Below, piece after piece: positions 53,104-62,294 of a stretch of 64,000 nt of DNA (position 1 is the first letter of the stretch; each line of letters opens with the position of its first letter). The stretch comes from Bacteroides ovatus. Lineage in GTDB: Bacteria > Bacteroidota > Bacteroidia > Bacteroidales > Bacteroidaceae. The stretch spans positions 744,001 through 808,000 of the forward strand of contig NZ_CP012938.1 of assembly GCF_001314995.1 (NCBI RefSeq). The letters run 5' to 3'. The notes beneath the pieces are model-generated. The model did no database searches, was not told where the DNA came from, and worked only from the letters and a program-made list of their open reading frames with translations. A program made the position numbers and the translations under genes.

Positions 53104-54822
53104 ATGACTATGAAACGTTTATTTTATACATTACTATTTTTCCTGCCTTGTATGCTGATAGCTTGCGGTGGCAGTGATGATACTCCGGATGGAGATAATA
53201 ATCCCCCGGTAGTGGCTCCCCCTAGCGAAGAGCCAGTAGATTCACGGCTATTGTACAATGGTATTCGTCTGCCCGAACAGTGGCCGCCGGTACGTTCATC
53301 TTCGTCTGAACTGGAAAAAGGAATGTCACCTTTTTATCTGTCGGATAAACCTTCTGTTATTAATATCTCGGTAGGACGCCAGTTATTTGTAGACAATTTC
53401 CTGATAGAATCCACTAATCTGAAACGTACGTTCTATTATCCTGAATATTATTCAGGCAATCCGATACTGACACCAGAACAGGATTGGGAGAAAACTGGAA
53501 CAAAAGGTGCGGCATTCGCCGCCCCTTTCAGCGACGGGGTATGGTATGACGAAAAGGAAGGAAAATACAAAATGTGGTACATGGCAGGTGGTGGCTCCTA
53601 TGCAACTAGCGGAGCAGGAGTGACTTGTTATGCGGAATCAACGGACGGTATTCACTGGACAAAACCCACTCTTTCCGTTGTAGCCGGAACAAATATCGTT
53701 GACTATAACTCAGAACGTGACGCGTCTGTTATTTGGCTGGATAAACAGGAAAGTAATGCTTCGAAAAGATACAAGATGTTTTTAGTTGCCCGTGAATCCG
53801 GGAAATGGAGATACCATTACAAGACTTCCCCGGACGGCAAAGTCTGGCGTGCCGCAGTTCAATCGGAACCGATTGCCGACCGTTCAACAGTATATAAAAA
53901 TCCTTTCAGAAACGTTTGGGTATATAGTATGCGGCATAATGTCCGGGTGGATGCGAATAAGCTGGTACGTGCGAGGGATTATAATGAAAACACCGATCCG
54001 GAAGCCGGAACAAAGAAAGCGGAAGCATTATTGAGTGCATTCTGGTTTGGTCCGTGGGCTAATGAGCAACACCATACAGACTATCCGAATATAGCGCCTG
54101 CGATATATAATCAGGATGCCACGCCTTATGAAAGCATTATGCTGGGATTCTTCTCCGTTTGGCAAGGGCCGGAAAATGATGTTTGTGCTTCGGACAACGT
54201 AATCAAGAGAAATCAAGTTATGGTAGGATATAGCCGTGACGGTTACAGTTGGTTCCGTGAGGATATGAATCCTTTCCATGCCGTAAATACGACCACCTCG
54301 GACGCATGGAATCAAGGTAACCTGCAATCCGTAGCCGGAGCACCGTTAATAGTAGGTGACAAACTCTATTTCTATCTGAGCGGTCGTCGTTTGAGAGGCA
54401 CTCAAGAGATTACCACTACCGGGCTTGCCATGCTTCGTCGCGATGGATTTGCATCTATGAAAGGAACAGGAGAGTTGCAAACTTCCTTACTGAAATTTGA
54501 CGGTTCGTACTTCTTTGTCAATGCCAATGTCACGGGAGAAATGAAAGTGGAACTTTTAGATCCCAATAATAAAGTAATCGAAGGATTCTCAAAAGATGAG
54601 TGCAAAGCCTTTAAAGGGGATAATGTAAAAGCGAAGATAGAATGGACAGGCAACGCTTCATTAGCCTCTTTGAAGAACAAACAACTGAAAGTGAAATTCT
54701 ATATTGATAACGGTGAAATATTTGCTTTTTGGATTTCTCCTTCTGCGAATGGAGAGAGTATGGGATACACCGCTGGCGGAGGTCCCGGGTTGAATATTTC
54801 CGGAATAGATAAAACCAATTAA
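53104..54822 (+). CDS. Predicted beta-propeller enzyme 2 (unclassified, lipoprotein)
   Basis: The 572-aa paralogue of the preceding protein carries a lipobox (LIAC, Cys21, then GGSDD), so it is probably on the cell surface. The N-terminus is Pro- and Asp-rich and leads into YNGIRLPEQWPP. It keeps VGRQLFVDNFLI, NPILTPEQDWE, AAPFSDGVWYDEKEGKYKMW, RYKMF, WQGPEN, GYSRDGYSW, LYFYLSGR and GGGPGL...GID. KYSSDGIHW is replaced by KTSPDGKVW. As the only lipidated copy it may make the first cut outside the cell, leaving fragments for the two unlipidated copies inside. That division of labour is inference. Confidence 0.65.
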   Translation: MTMKRLFYTLLFFLPCMLIACGGSDDTPDGDNNPPVVAPPSEEPVDSRLLYNGIRLPEQWPPVRSSSSELEKGMSPFYLSDKPSVINISVGRQLFVDNFLIESTNLKRTFYYPEYYSGNPILTPEQDWEKTGTKGAAFAAPFSDGVWYDEKEGKYKMWYMAGGGSYATSGAGVTCYAESTDGIHWTKPTLSVVAGTNIVDYNSERDASVIWLDKQESNASKRYKMFLVARESGKWRYHYKTSPDGKVWRAAVQSEPIADRSTVYKNPFRNVWVYSMRHNVRVDANKLVRARDYNENTDPEAGTKKAEALLSAFWFGPWANEQHHTDYPNIAPAIYNQDATPYESIMLGFFSVWQGPENDVCASDNVIKRNQVMVGYSRDGYSWFREDMNPFHAVNTTTSDAWNQGNLQSVAGAPLIVGDKLYFYLSGRRLRGTQEITTTGLAMLRRDGFASMKGTGELQTSLLKFDGSYFFVNANVTGEMKVELLDPNNKVIEGFSKDECKAFKGDNVKAKIEWTGNASLASLKNKQLKVKFYIDNGEIFAFWISPSANGESMGYTAGGGPGLNISGIDKTN

Positions 54823-54825
54823 AAA

Positions 54826-56397
54826 ATGAATACTATGAACAGATTAGCTTATTTATTATCATTGATTTGTATTCTTGCATTTTCTTCTTGCGAAGAGGAT
54901 AAGGTATATTATCACACTGCGGCAAAGGCAGACTTTACCATTGGTGAGAATATGTACGAACTGGGACAGACCGCTGTTTTTAAAGATGCTTCCATACCCG
55001 ATGAAGGAAGCCGGATAGTAGCATGGTTATGGGAGTTTGGCGATACAAAAAAAAACGTCTCGACGGAACAGAATCCAACTTTCGTTTATCCGTCGGACGG
55101 TACATTTACCATTAAACTGACGGTGACTGATGATAACGGCTTGAGCGCCACAGCCAAGAAAGACCTTACCATCTTGGATCCCGCTAAAGCAATCAATGTA
55201 ATGTGGCAGAAAGAAATGGGCGGACCTATTGAAAGTACAGTCTCACCTGCATTGTCGGCTGATGGTAAAACGGTTTATATGATTACCGACCAGACTTCCA
55301 CAGGAGCATTTGACGTGAAACTTTATGCTTATGATACGGAAAATGGGATACAAAAATGGGCATTTGACGTAACCGCCAACATGAATGAACTGAATCCGGG
55401 TGGTGGGGCAAGCATGGTATATGCAAGTCCGGCAGTAGGACCGAATGGAGATGTGTATATTGTGGTCCGCGATTTGAAGCCGGCTACCACTGAACATCCC
55501 CGTGCTTTATTCTTATTTGCCATAGGAAGCAATGGTAGTAGAAAATGGGCATACAAAGCTGCCGATTCTAATTTATATGCTGTTACTCCGGCTATTGACG
55601 CATCTGGTAATATCTACTTCGGACATAGAGGAAAGAAACTAATCGTATTAAGTCCTGCCGGTGATGTAGTCAAAGAAATAGCTTTAGATGTAGAAGTGTT
55701 GTCCGGTATGTCTCTGTCCAAAGACGGAACTGTCTATTTCGGCTCTTCCAAGAATACGGGGTATTTCGGTTATGATTTTGCTACCGGTACTCAAAAGTTT
55801 GTCTATCAGAAAGATTTGGGTGGTACAGCATTGAAAGGAAACTCGTACACAGTAGGAACAGACGGAACTATTTATACCGTAGCCGAACTGACATCAGGTG
55901 GCGCCATCATAGCTCTGAATCCTGACGGAACGGAAAAATGGGTGTACAAGACACCGGGAGCCATTGTTAACGGTGGTGTTGTGATTGGTACGGATGGAAC
56001 ACTTTATGCCAACGGTGGAAATACTGTTGCCGGTGAAGCTTCGGCAGGTGTTTTCGCTTTGAATTCGGACGGTTCTTTAAAATGGCATTATGCTACAACG
56101 GAGGACGTTAGCAACTGCGTGCCAATCATCGATAACAGAGGATATATCCACATCATTTCGGACAAAGCCATCTATTATATTGTGAAACAAGACGGTAGTT
56201 TGCTTGCATCCGCCGAATTAGGAGTTAAATGTACCTCCAGTCCGGTAATGGATTCAAGAGGATATTTATATATCGGCATAGAAGCTGTCGCAGGTGCATC
56301 TGATATGGTATGTATCTCATCTGGAGCTACTTCCTATGCAGCTTCTGCATGGCCGATGAAAGGCCAGAATCCGCAACGGACAGGTTTGCAAAAGTAA
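54826..56397 (+). CDS. PKD-domain lipoprotein with PQQ-like propeller
   Basis: The 523-aa lipoprotein (FSSC, Cys22) has a PKD domain at about 34-117 (WLWEFGDTKKN, VYPSDGTFTIKLTVTDDNG). A beta-propeller of the PQQ/quinoprotein-like type follows, with repeating strands AYDTENGIQKWAFD, IGSNGSRKWAYK, LNPDGTEKWVYK and LNSDGSLKWHY. The PQQ-binding Trp/ring residues cannot be confirmed. It starts 3 bases after the preceding gene stop and lies between propeller enzymes 2 and 3. The likely role is a surface glycan-binding protein of the locus, judged from the lipid anchor and operon position. Confidence 0.75.
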   Translation: MNTMNRLAYLLSLICILAFSSCEEDKVYYHTAAKADFTIGENMYELGQTAVFKDASIPDEGSRIVAWLWEFGDTKKNVSTEQNPTFVYPSDGTFTIKLTVTDDNGLSATAKKDLTILDPAKAINVMWQKEMGGPIESTVSPALSADGKTVYMITDQTSTGAFDVKLYAYDTENGIQKWAFDVTANMNELNPGGGASMVYASPAVGPNGDVYIVVRDLKPATTEHPRALFLFAIGSNGSRKWAYKAADSNLYAVTPAIDASGNIYFGHRGKKLIVLSPAGDVVKEIALDVEVLSGMSLSKDGTVYFGSSKNTGYFGYDFATGTQKFVYQKDLGGTALKGNSYTVGTDGTIYTVAELTSGGAIIALNPDGTEKWVYKTPGAIVNGGVVIGTDGTLYANGGNTVAGEASAGVFALNSDGSLKWHYATTEDVSNCVPIIDNRGYIHIISDKAIYYIVKQDGSLLASAELGVKCTSSPVMDSRGYLYIGIEAVAGASDMVCISSGATSYAASAWPMKGQNPQRTGLQK

Positions 56398-56419
56398 GTA
56401 GTTTAAAATGTAGACGATT

Positions 56420-57973
56420 ATGAAGAAATATTCTTTATTGGCAGTTTTCTTATTATTAATGTGCAATGTTTCGGTATGCGGGCAAACAGGACGTATCCTT
56501 TTTGTGGATACAACATTCATTGAGAAAACAAATCTGCAACGAATACATCATTCCCCCGTCTATTATTCAGGCAATCCTGTATTGAAGGCTGATAAAAAAT
56601 GGGAGTTGAATATAAATGGTGACCCTTATGCCGCCCCTTTTAGCGGTGGCGTATGGTATGATGAGGAAGAGCAAAAATTCAAGATGTGGTATTCTGCCGG
56701 TGGCGGGAAGTTATTAGGGCTCGTCACTTGCTATGCAGAGTCGTTCGACGGGAAAGTCTGGATAAAACCGGAGCTGGACGTTGTTCCGGGAACCAATATC
56801 GTAGATACATTAGAGCATGATTGCGTTTCCGTGTTGCTTGATAAATTTGAGAAAGACCGGACGAAGCGTTATAAAATGTTTGTTGTAGAATTTAATAATC
56901 GCTTCACAGTCAGCATGAAACTCAAATATTCTTCTGACGGAATCCATTGGAGTGAGCCGAAAGCTCTTTCGGGAGAATTGTACGACCGTTGTGCGGCTTA
57001 TTACGACCCGTTTCGCAAGAAATATGTCCTGTCATTGAAAACCATAAATGGAGTGTATAGGCGTTCACGCAATTATTTGGAACATGAAGATCCGGAAATG
57101 CTGGTTAGCCTGGCACATAGGATATATGACAACAAGAGTGATAAGTTTATCCGTTATTGGTTTAATGCCGATGACGACGATCCGCGTCATCCTCAATTTC
57201 CCGAACTGCGTCCACAGATATACAATCATGAAGCAATGCCGTATGAGGGCTGTATATTAGGCTACTTCACCGTTTGGCAGGGACCGGAGAACAATGTTTG
57301 TGACAGTCTGAACATTCAAAAAAGGAATGAAGTCCTGATAGGTTGGAGCAAAGACGGTTTTCATTGGAACCGGGAAAACAAGAAACCATTTCTTCCTGTC
57401 AGTGAGGACTTTCATGCATGGAATGCAGGCAATGTACAGTCTACTGCGGGTAGCCCTCTGATAGTCGGAGACTCTCTTTATTTTTATGTCAGTGGACGCT
57501 ATAACAGCAAGCCGAAACATGATTCCAATTTTGCCACAGGACTTGCGATGCTTCGTCGTGATGGTTTTGTTTCGATGCGGGCAGGAAGAAAAGAAGGATA
57601 TGTAGAAATAAAAACTAAGATTCCGGCAAATGGAAACTATTTGTTTGTAAATGCAGATGTGAAGGGAACTTTAGCGGTAGAAGTGTTGGATGATAACGGT
57701 CAGCCAATGGAAGGATTTACAAAGAAAGACTGCATATCAATGAAAAAATCGGATAAAACGAAACAGATGATTTCATGGGAAAAACATCCAGGCGTAACAT
57801 CACTGGTGGGGAAAACAGTCCGGTTGAAGTTTTATCTGAATCAGGCGGATATCTATGCATTTTGGATTTCGGCATGGCAAACAGGCGAAAGTGGTGGATA
57901 TACCGGCGGTGGAGGACCGGGACTATCAGACAAGGGTATAGATACCCCCATGGATAAATTGAAAAATAACTAA
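56420..57973 (+). CDS. Predicted beta-propeller enzyme 3 (unclassified, secreted)
   Basis: The 517-aa third paralogue has a Sec signal (VSVCGQ; the residue before Cys is Val, so a lipobox is unlikely). It lacks the YNGI/LPEQWPP segment and starts directly at ILFVDTTFIEKTNL. It keeps AAPFSGGVWYDEEEQKFKMW, RYKMF, KYSSDGIHW, WQGPEN, GWSKDGFHW, LYFYVSGR and GGGPGL...GID. It is closer to copy 1 than to copy 2, sharing for example DPEMLVSLAHRI and DDDDPRHPQFPEL with DPEMAVSFAHRI and EPRHPEFPEV. Probably periplasmic. Confidence 0.65.
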   Translation: MKKYSLLAVFLLLMCNVSVCGQTGRILFVDTTFIEKTNLQRIHHSPVYYSGNPVLKADKKWELNINGDPYAAPFSGGVWYDEEEQKFKMWYSAGGGKLLGLVTCYAESFDGKVWIKPELDVVPGTNIVDTLEHDCVSVLLDKFEKDRTKRYKMFVVEFNNRFTVSMKLKYSSDGIHWSEPKALSGELYDRCAAYYDPFRKKYVLSLKTINGVYRRSRNYLEHEDPEMLVSLAHRIYDNKSDKFIRYWFNADDDDPRHPQFPELRPQIYNHEAMPYEGCILGYFTVWQGPENNVCDSLNIQKRNEVLIGWSKDGFHWNRENKKPFLPVSEDFHAWNAGNVQSTAGSPLIVGDSLYFYVSGRYNSKPKHDSNFATGLAMLRRDGFVSMRAGRKEGYVEIKTKIPANGNYLFVNADVKGTLAVEVLDDNGQPMEGFTKKDCISMKKSDKTKQMISWEKHPGVTSLVGKTVRLKFYLNQADIYAFWISAWQTGESGGYTGGGGPGLSDKGIDTPMDKLKNN

Positions 57974-58004
57974 ATATATTAAACTTAAAAAAAGAAACTG
58001 TATT

Positions 58005-58922
58005 ATGGAAAAGATTATAGGATTAATCAATGCTCCTTTTACTCCGTTTTATGAAAATGGAGAAGTAAATTATGAACCAATCGAAGCCTATGCAAAGCTA
58101 CTTGTAAAAAATGGCTTGAAAGGTGTTTTCATCAACGGTTCTTCTGGAGAAGGGTATATGTTGACTGATGAAGAACGAATGAAGTTGGCAGAACGTTGGA
58201 TGGAAGTTGCACCGGATGGCTTTAAGGTTATTGTACACGTGGGGAGTTGCTGCGTAAAGTCAAGCCGGATGCTGGCGGAACATGCGCAGAAAATCGGAGC
58301 TTGGGGAATTGGTGCAATGGCACCTCCTTTCCCGAAAATAGGACGAATAGAAGAATTGGTAAAGTACTGCGAAGAAATCGCTGCCGGAGCACCGAAGCTG
58401 CCCTTCTATTATTATCACATTCCTGCATTCAATGGAGCATTCTTATCGATGCTTGCTTTCCTGAAAGCTGTTGAAAACCGTATTCCCAATTTTGCGGGAA
58501 TCAAATATACCTTCGAAAGCCTGTATGAATACAATCAATGTCGTTTGTATAAAGACGACAAGTTCGATATGCTTCATGGGCAGGATGAAACCATTCTTCC
58601 ATGCCTCGCAATGGGAGGGGCGCAAGGCGGAATCGGCGGAACGACCAACTATAACGGAATAAACCTGGTAGGTATCATTGATGCCTGGAAAGCCGGTGAA
58701 TTGGAGAAAGCCCGTGAATTGCAAAACTTCTCTCAGGAAGTGATTAACGTAATCTGCCATTTCCGTGGGAATATTGTTGGTGGCAAACGTATCATGAAGC
58801 TTATCGGACTTGATTTGGGCGGCAACCGTACTCCTTTCCAAAACATGACCGCTGACGAAGAAAAACAAATGAAAGCGGAACTGGAAGAAATCCGTTTCTT
58901 CGAACGTTGCAATAAATTCTAA
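58005..58922 (+). CDS. nanL: N-acetylneuraminate lyase (NanA/NanL-like, DHDPS superfamily)
   Basis: The 305-aa cytoplasmic protein matches the sialic-acid-lyase branch of the DHDPS superfamily. GSSGEGY is the pyruvate-binding motif, YYYHIPAFNG holds the catalytic Tyr, AGIKYT the Schiff-base Lys, and GQDE plus GGIGGTTNYNG correspond to GYDE and GGIGSTYNIMG of E. coli NanA. It would split N-acetylneuraminate, or a related nonulosonic acid, to pyruvate and N-acetylmannosamine. The following AGE epimerase gene (start 12 bases after the stop) would take the latter to N-acetylglucosamine, as in the B. fragilis nanLET pathway. Related 2-keto sugar acids cannot be excluded as substrate. Confidence 0.85.
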   Translation: MEKIIGLINAPFTPFYENGEVNYEPIEAYAKLLVKNGLKGVFINGSSGEGYMLTDEERMKLAERWMEVAPDGFKVIVHVGSCCVKSSRMLAEHAQKIGAWGIGAMAPPFPKIGRIEELVKYCEEIAAGAPKLPFYYYHIPAFNGAFLSMLAFLKAVENRIPNFAGIKYTFESLYEYNQCRLYKDDKFDMLHGQDETILPCLAMGGAQGGIGGTTNYNGINLVGIIDAWKAGELEKARELQNFSQEVINVICHFRGNIVGGKRIMKLIGLDLGGNRTPFQNMTADEEKQMKAELEEIRFFERCNKF

Positions 58923-58933
58923 CAGGAGGACGT

Positions 58934-60130
58934 ATGAAGAATATTACTGACTATATACAACAATGGGCTAATACCTATAAGGATGATATGCAGAATAATA
59001 TCATGCCCTTTTGGATAAAGTATGGACTGGATAGAGTGAATGGTGGTATATATACTTGTGTAGATCGCGACGGTGCATTAATGGATAGTACAAAATCCGT
59101 TTGGTTTCAGGGGCGTTTTGCATTTACTTGTTCCTATGCCTATAATCATATAGAAAAGAATCCGGCATGGTTGCAAGCCGCAAAAAGCACACTAGACTTT
59201 ATAGAGAAGTATTGCTTTGATTCGGACGGGCGTATGTACTTTGAGATGACAGCAGACGGTCGCCCTTTACGTAAGCGCCGTTACATTTTCTCCGAGTCAT
59301 TTGCAGCCATAGCGATGTCCGAATATTCGATAGCGTCGGGGGATAAGGCGTATGCGGTGAAGGCACTCGAACTGTTCAAACGTATGCAATATTTCCTGCA
59401 AACTCCCGGACTGCTTGCTCCCAAATATACAGATACGCTCCCCATGAAAGGACATTCCATTACCATGATATTGATAAACGTAGCTTCCCGAATCAGGGAA
59501 GCTATTCAAGACGAATGTCTGACACGGCAGATTGACGAGTCCATTAGCTGTCTGGAAAAAGATTTCCTGCATCCGGAGTTCAAGGCATTATTGGAAACCA
59601 TAGGACCGAACGGAGAATTTATAGACTCTAATATGGGACGTACCATCAATCCGGGGCATTGTATCGAAACAGCTTGGTTTTTGCTGGAAGAATCCAAGCT
59701 CCGAGGAGGGGATAAAAACATAAAAGAATTGGGGCTGAAGATTCTGGACTGGTCATGGGAGTGGGGCTGGGATAAAGAATTCGGCGGTATTATCAATTTC
59801 AAAGATTGCAGGAACCTTCCTTCGCAGGACTATGCGCAGGATATGAAATTCTGGTGGCCGCAAACAGAAGCAATTATCGCTACCCTGTATGCCTATCTGA
59901 TGACGAAAGAAGAGAAATACCTGAAGATGCATCAACAAATCAGCGAGTGGACATATACACATTTCCCGGACAAAGAATACGGAGAGTGGTATGGCTATCT
60001 CCATCGGGATGGAACAGTCGCCCAGCCGGCAAAAGGAAATTTGTTTAAAGGACCTTTTCATATCCCTCGCATGATGACAAAAGGATATATGCTTTGTGAG
60101 GAAATAATGTCTGAAATAAAAAAGAAATAA
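58934..60130 (+). CDS. nanE: N-acylglucosamine 2-epimerase (AGE family)
   Basis: The 398-aa protein has AGE/renin-binding-protein signatures: IFSESFAAIAMSEYS, INPGHCIETAWFLLEE, MKFWWPQTEAI, GEWYGYLHRDG and KGNLFKGPFHIPRM, on an (alpha/alpha)6 barrel. The conserved His, Glu and Arg residues of the active site appear present. It interconverts N-acetylmannosamine and N-acetylglucosamine, the second step of the Bacteroides type of sialic acid use. The IETAWFL and WPQTEA sequences favour AGE over cellobiose 2-epimerase. It is translated close behind the lyase (AGGAGG upstream of its ATG) and its stop abuts the YhcH gene. Confidence 0.88.
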   Translation: MKNITDYIQQWANTYKDDMQNNIMPFWIKYGLDRVNGGIYTCVDRDGALMDSTKSVWFQGRFAFTCSYAYNHIEKNPAWLQAAKSTLDFIEKYCFDSDGRMYFEMTADGRPLRKRRYIFSESFAAIAMSEYSIASGDKAYAVKALELFKRMQYFLQTPGLLAPKYTDTLPMKGHSITMILINVASRIREAIQDECLTRQIDESISCLEKDFLHPEFKALLETIGPNGEFIDSNMGRTINPGHCIETAWFLLEESKLRGGDKNIKELGLKILDWSWEWGWDKEFGGIINFKDCRNLPSQDYAQDMKFWWPQTEAIIATLYAYLMTKEEKYLKMHQQISEWTYTHFPDKEYGEWYGYLHRDGTVAQPAKGNLFKGPFHIPRMMTKGYMLCEEIMSEIKKK

Positions 60131-60131
60131 G

Positions 60132-60578
60132 ATGATTGTATCCAATTTACAAAATAGCCAACGGGTGGAGAAACTTCACCCGTTGTTCAAACAGCTTTTC
60201 GATTATGTGAAATCGCACGATCTGTTGCACGAGGAACTGGGAACTATCAGACTGGATGGTGATAATCTGATTGTCAATAATATCTATCCCGAATGTATTC
60301 CTGAAGGAAAGCGTTTATTAGAACTGCATCACGATTATATTGATGTGCACATATTGCTTGAAGGCAAAGAAACCATTGGCTGGAAAGCCTTGGAAGAATT
60401 AAAAGTGGAAAGACAAGCTTATGATAAAAAGAGTGATTGTGCCCTATATGGTGACGTTCCTACTACTTTCATCAATCTCTTGCCCGGACAATTCGTCATT
60501 GTATATCCGGAGGACCCCCATGCTCCGGCTATCGGTAAAGGCTGGATACGCAAACTGATAGCTAAAGTAAAAGTCTAA
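60132..60578 (+). CDS. YhcH/YjgK/YiaL family protein
   Basis: The 148-aa protein has the DUF386 metal-site pattern: LLELHHDYIDVHILLEG and VYPEDPHAPAIG, with His and Glu residues in a cupin-like fold. In Enterobacteria YhcH is encoded with the sialic acid genes and is thought to act on sugar anomers or otherwise support sialic acid use. The position between the epimerase and the transporter genes agrees. Cytoplasmic; one base separates it from the upstream stop. Confidence 0.88.
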   Translation: MIVSNLQNSQRVEKLHPLFKQLFDYVKSHDLLHEELGTIRLDGDNLIVNNIYPECIPEGKRLLELHHDYIDVHILLEGKETIGWKALEELKVERQAYDKKSDCALYGDVPTTFINLLPGQFVIVYPEDPHAPAIGKGWIRKLIAKVKV

Positions 60579-60614
60579 GTAAACAGTCTCAAAAATCTTT
60601 TAAATACAACTACC

Positions 60615-61850
60615 ATGAAAAATAAAAATATTTATCCATGGGTAGTGGTTGCGTTGCTTTGGGTAGTAGCGTTGCTCAACTACATGGATAGACAAATGCT
60701 TTCTACAATGCAGGAAGCAATGAAAATAGATATTGTAGAGCTGACGAAGGCAGAAGCTTTCGGTGCATTAATGGCAGTCTTTCTTTGGATTTACGGCTTT
60801 ATGAGCCCGGTTGCCGGAATTATTGCAGACAGGCTTAGTCGTAAATGGTTAATTGTCGGAAGCTTGTTTGTTTGGTCGGCTGTAACATTCCTGATGGGAT
60901 ATGCCACGACGTTTGAGCAATTATATGGTTTGCGTGCAGTGATGGGGATTAGTGAAGCATTGTATATTCCTTCCGCTCTGTCCTTGATAGCGGATTGGCA
61001 TCAGGACAAATCACGCTCATTGGCAATTGGAGTTCACATGACCGGACTGTATGTCGGTCAGGCAATCGGTGGGTTTGGAGCTACGGCAGCCGCTGCATTT
61101 TCCTGGCAGAGCACTTTTCACTGGTTTGGCATTGTAGGTATTGCTTATTCTGTGGTTCTTATCTTTTTCCTACATGAGAATCCTGTCCGAATGAAAATAG
61201 AAAAGGTTGTTGCTAATGGCATTAGCAAGGGGAATTCAATTGGAAAAGGGCTGTTACTGTTATTTTCAAATATTTCTTTTTGGGTGATATTATTTTATTT
61301 TGCGGCTCCAAGTTTACCGGGGTGGGCTACAAAGAACTGGTTGCCAACGCTATTTGCGGAGAACCTGGATATTCCGATGTCACAGGCAGGACCAATATCT
61401 ACGATTACCATTGCTCTATCTTCATTTGTCGGAGTAATATTGGGAGGATTCTTGTCGGATAGATGGGTGCTGAAGAATATCCGCGGACGTGTCTACACAG
61501 GGGCAATCGGACTGGGGATGACTATCCCCGCACTGTTATTGTTAGGTTTCGGACACGGTTTCATTAGCGTAATAGGTGCAGGATTGTTGTTCGGCATCGG
61601 CTTTGGTATTTTCGATGCCAACAATATGCCTATTCTATGCCAGTTCGTTTCTGCTAAATATAGGGGGACGGCATATGGTATTATGAATATGACAGGAGTT
61701 TTTGCAGGAGCTGCAGTAACTCAATTATTGGGAAAATGGACGGACGGTGGAAGTCTGGGCGAAGGATTTGCTATGCTTAGTATTGTCGTTGCACTTGCAT
61801 TAGGGCTACAAATCTACTTTTTAAGACCTAAAACGGATAATATGGAGTAA
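60615..61850 (+). CDS. nanT: MFS transporter, NanT-like
   Basis: The 411-aa protein has about 12 hydrophobic segments and MFS motifs: NYMDRQMLSTM in helix 1, GIIADRLSRKWLIVG between helices 2 and 3, and GGFLSDRWVLKNIRGRVYTG in the second half. It resembles the ACS-type sugar-acid transporters that include the NanT of Bacteroides. As the last gene of the lyase/epimerase/YhcH cluster it should carry the liberated sugar acid across the inner membrane. The specificity is inferred from neighbours. A hairpin at 62127 follows. Confidence 0.85.
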   Translation: MKNKNIYPWVVVALLWVVALLNYMDRQMLSTMQEAMKIDIVELTKAEAFGALMAVFLWIYGFMSPVAGIIADRLSRKWLIVGSLFVWSAVTFLMGYATTFEQLYGLRAVMGISEALYIPSALSLIADWHQDKSRSLAIGVHMTGLYVGQAIGGFGATAAAAFSWQSTFHWFGIVGIAYSVVLIFFLHENPVRMKIEKVVANGISKGNSIGKGLLLLFSNISFWVILFYFAAPSLPGWATKNWLPTLFAENLDIPMSQAGPISTITIALSSFVGVILGGFLSDRWVLKNIRGRVYTGAIGLGMTIPALLLLGFGHGFISVIGAGLLFGIGFGIFDANNMPILCQFVSAKYRGTAYGIMNMTGVFAGAAVTQLLGKWTDGGSLGEGFAMLSIVVALALGLQIYFLRPKTDNME

Positions 61851-62294
61851 TACAATGATAGTTATAGTTTGGGTTGTTATGAGTAATAAGAAGAAAAGAA
61901 TATTAGTGTAAAGCTCATTTATTATCTCAAATGTATAGATATATTTGTGAATATTGCATTCGTACTATTCTTACTCTTAAACTGTTTTCTTTTTATTATA
62001 CAGGATGCTGATAAACTCAATTTGCATTTTTAATAAATAATGAAACAGTTTATTATAAACGGGTCTTACATTTATAATAAACGATATTCGGGATAATTCA
62101 CTAAGTAGGCACGAATATATTAAACAAAATGGGGTGAAATCCATGTAGATTCCACCCCATTTCTATTCTTTCAGACACATATTTATGTTTCTGTAAATTC
62201 TCTTTATGTCTTTATTTTTGTATATATCATATCTGTTGTCTGCTAATTGGTTATTATCAATATACGAAATTAAAAGAGGAAAGTCAATAGCATT
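61851..62294. other. Convergent intergenic region
   Basis: These 444 AT-rich bases lie between the MFS gene (plus) and the GNAT gene (minus). They hold a hairpin at 62127-62162. I see no gene or other structure. Confidence 0.6.
62127..62162. terminator. Probable bidirectional terminator
   Basis: AAATGGGGTGAAATC pairs with GATTCCACCCCATTT (one mismatch) around the loop CATGTA. It lies between convergent genes and has A-rich and T-rich flanks. Confidence 0.7.

Noticed and set aside
51414..57973. The three propellers as ordinary GH33 sialidases
   Set aside because: They have DG-x-x-[WF] turns but not the usual S-x-D-x-G-x-x-W Asp boxes, and no RIP-type N-terminal arginine motif is visible.
58934..60130. 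Cellobiose 2-epimerase instead of N-acylglucosamine 2-epimerase
   Set aside because: The INPGHCIETAWFL and WWPQTEAI segments and the neighbouring sialic acid lyase fit AGE better, although the two families are related.
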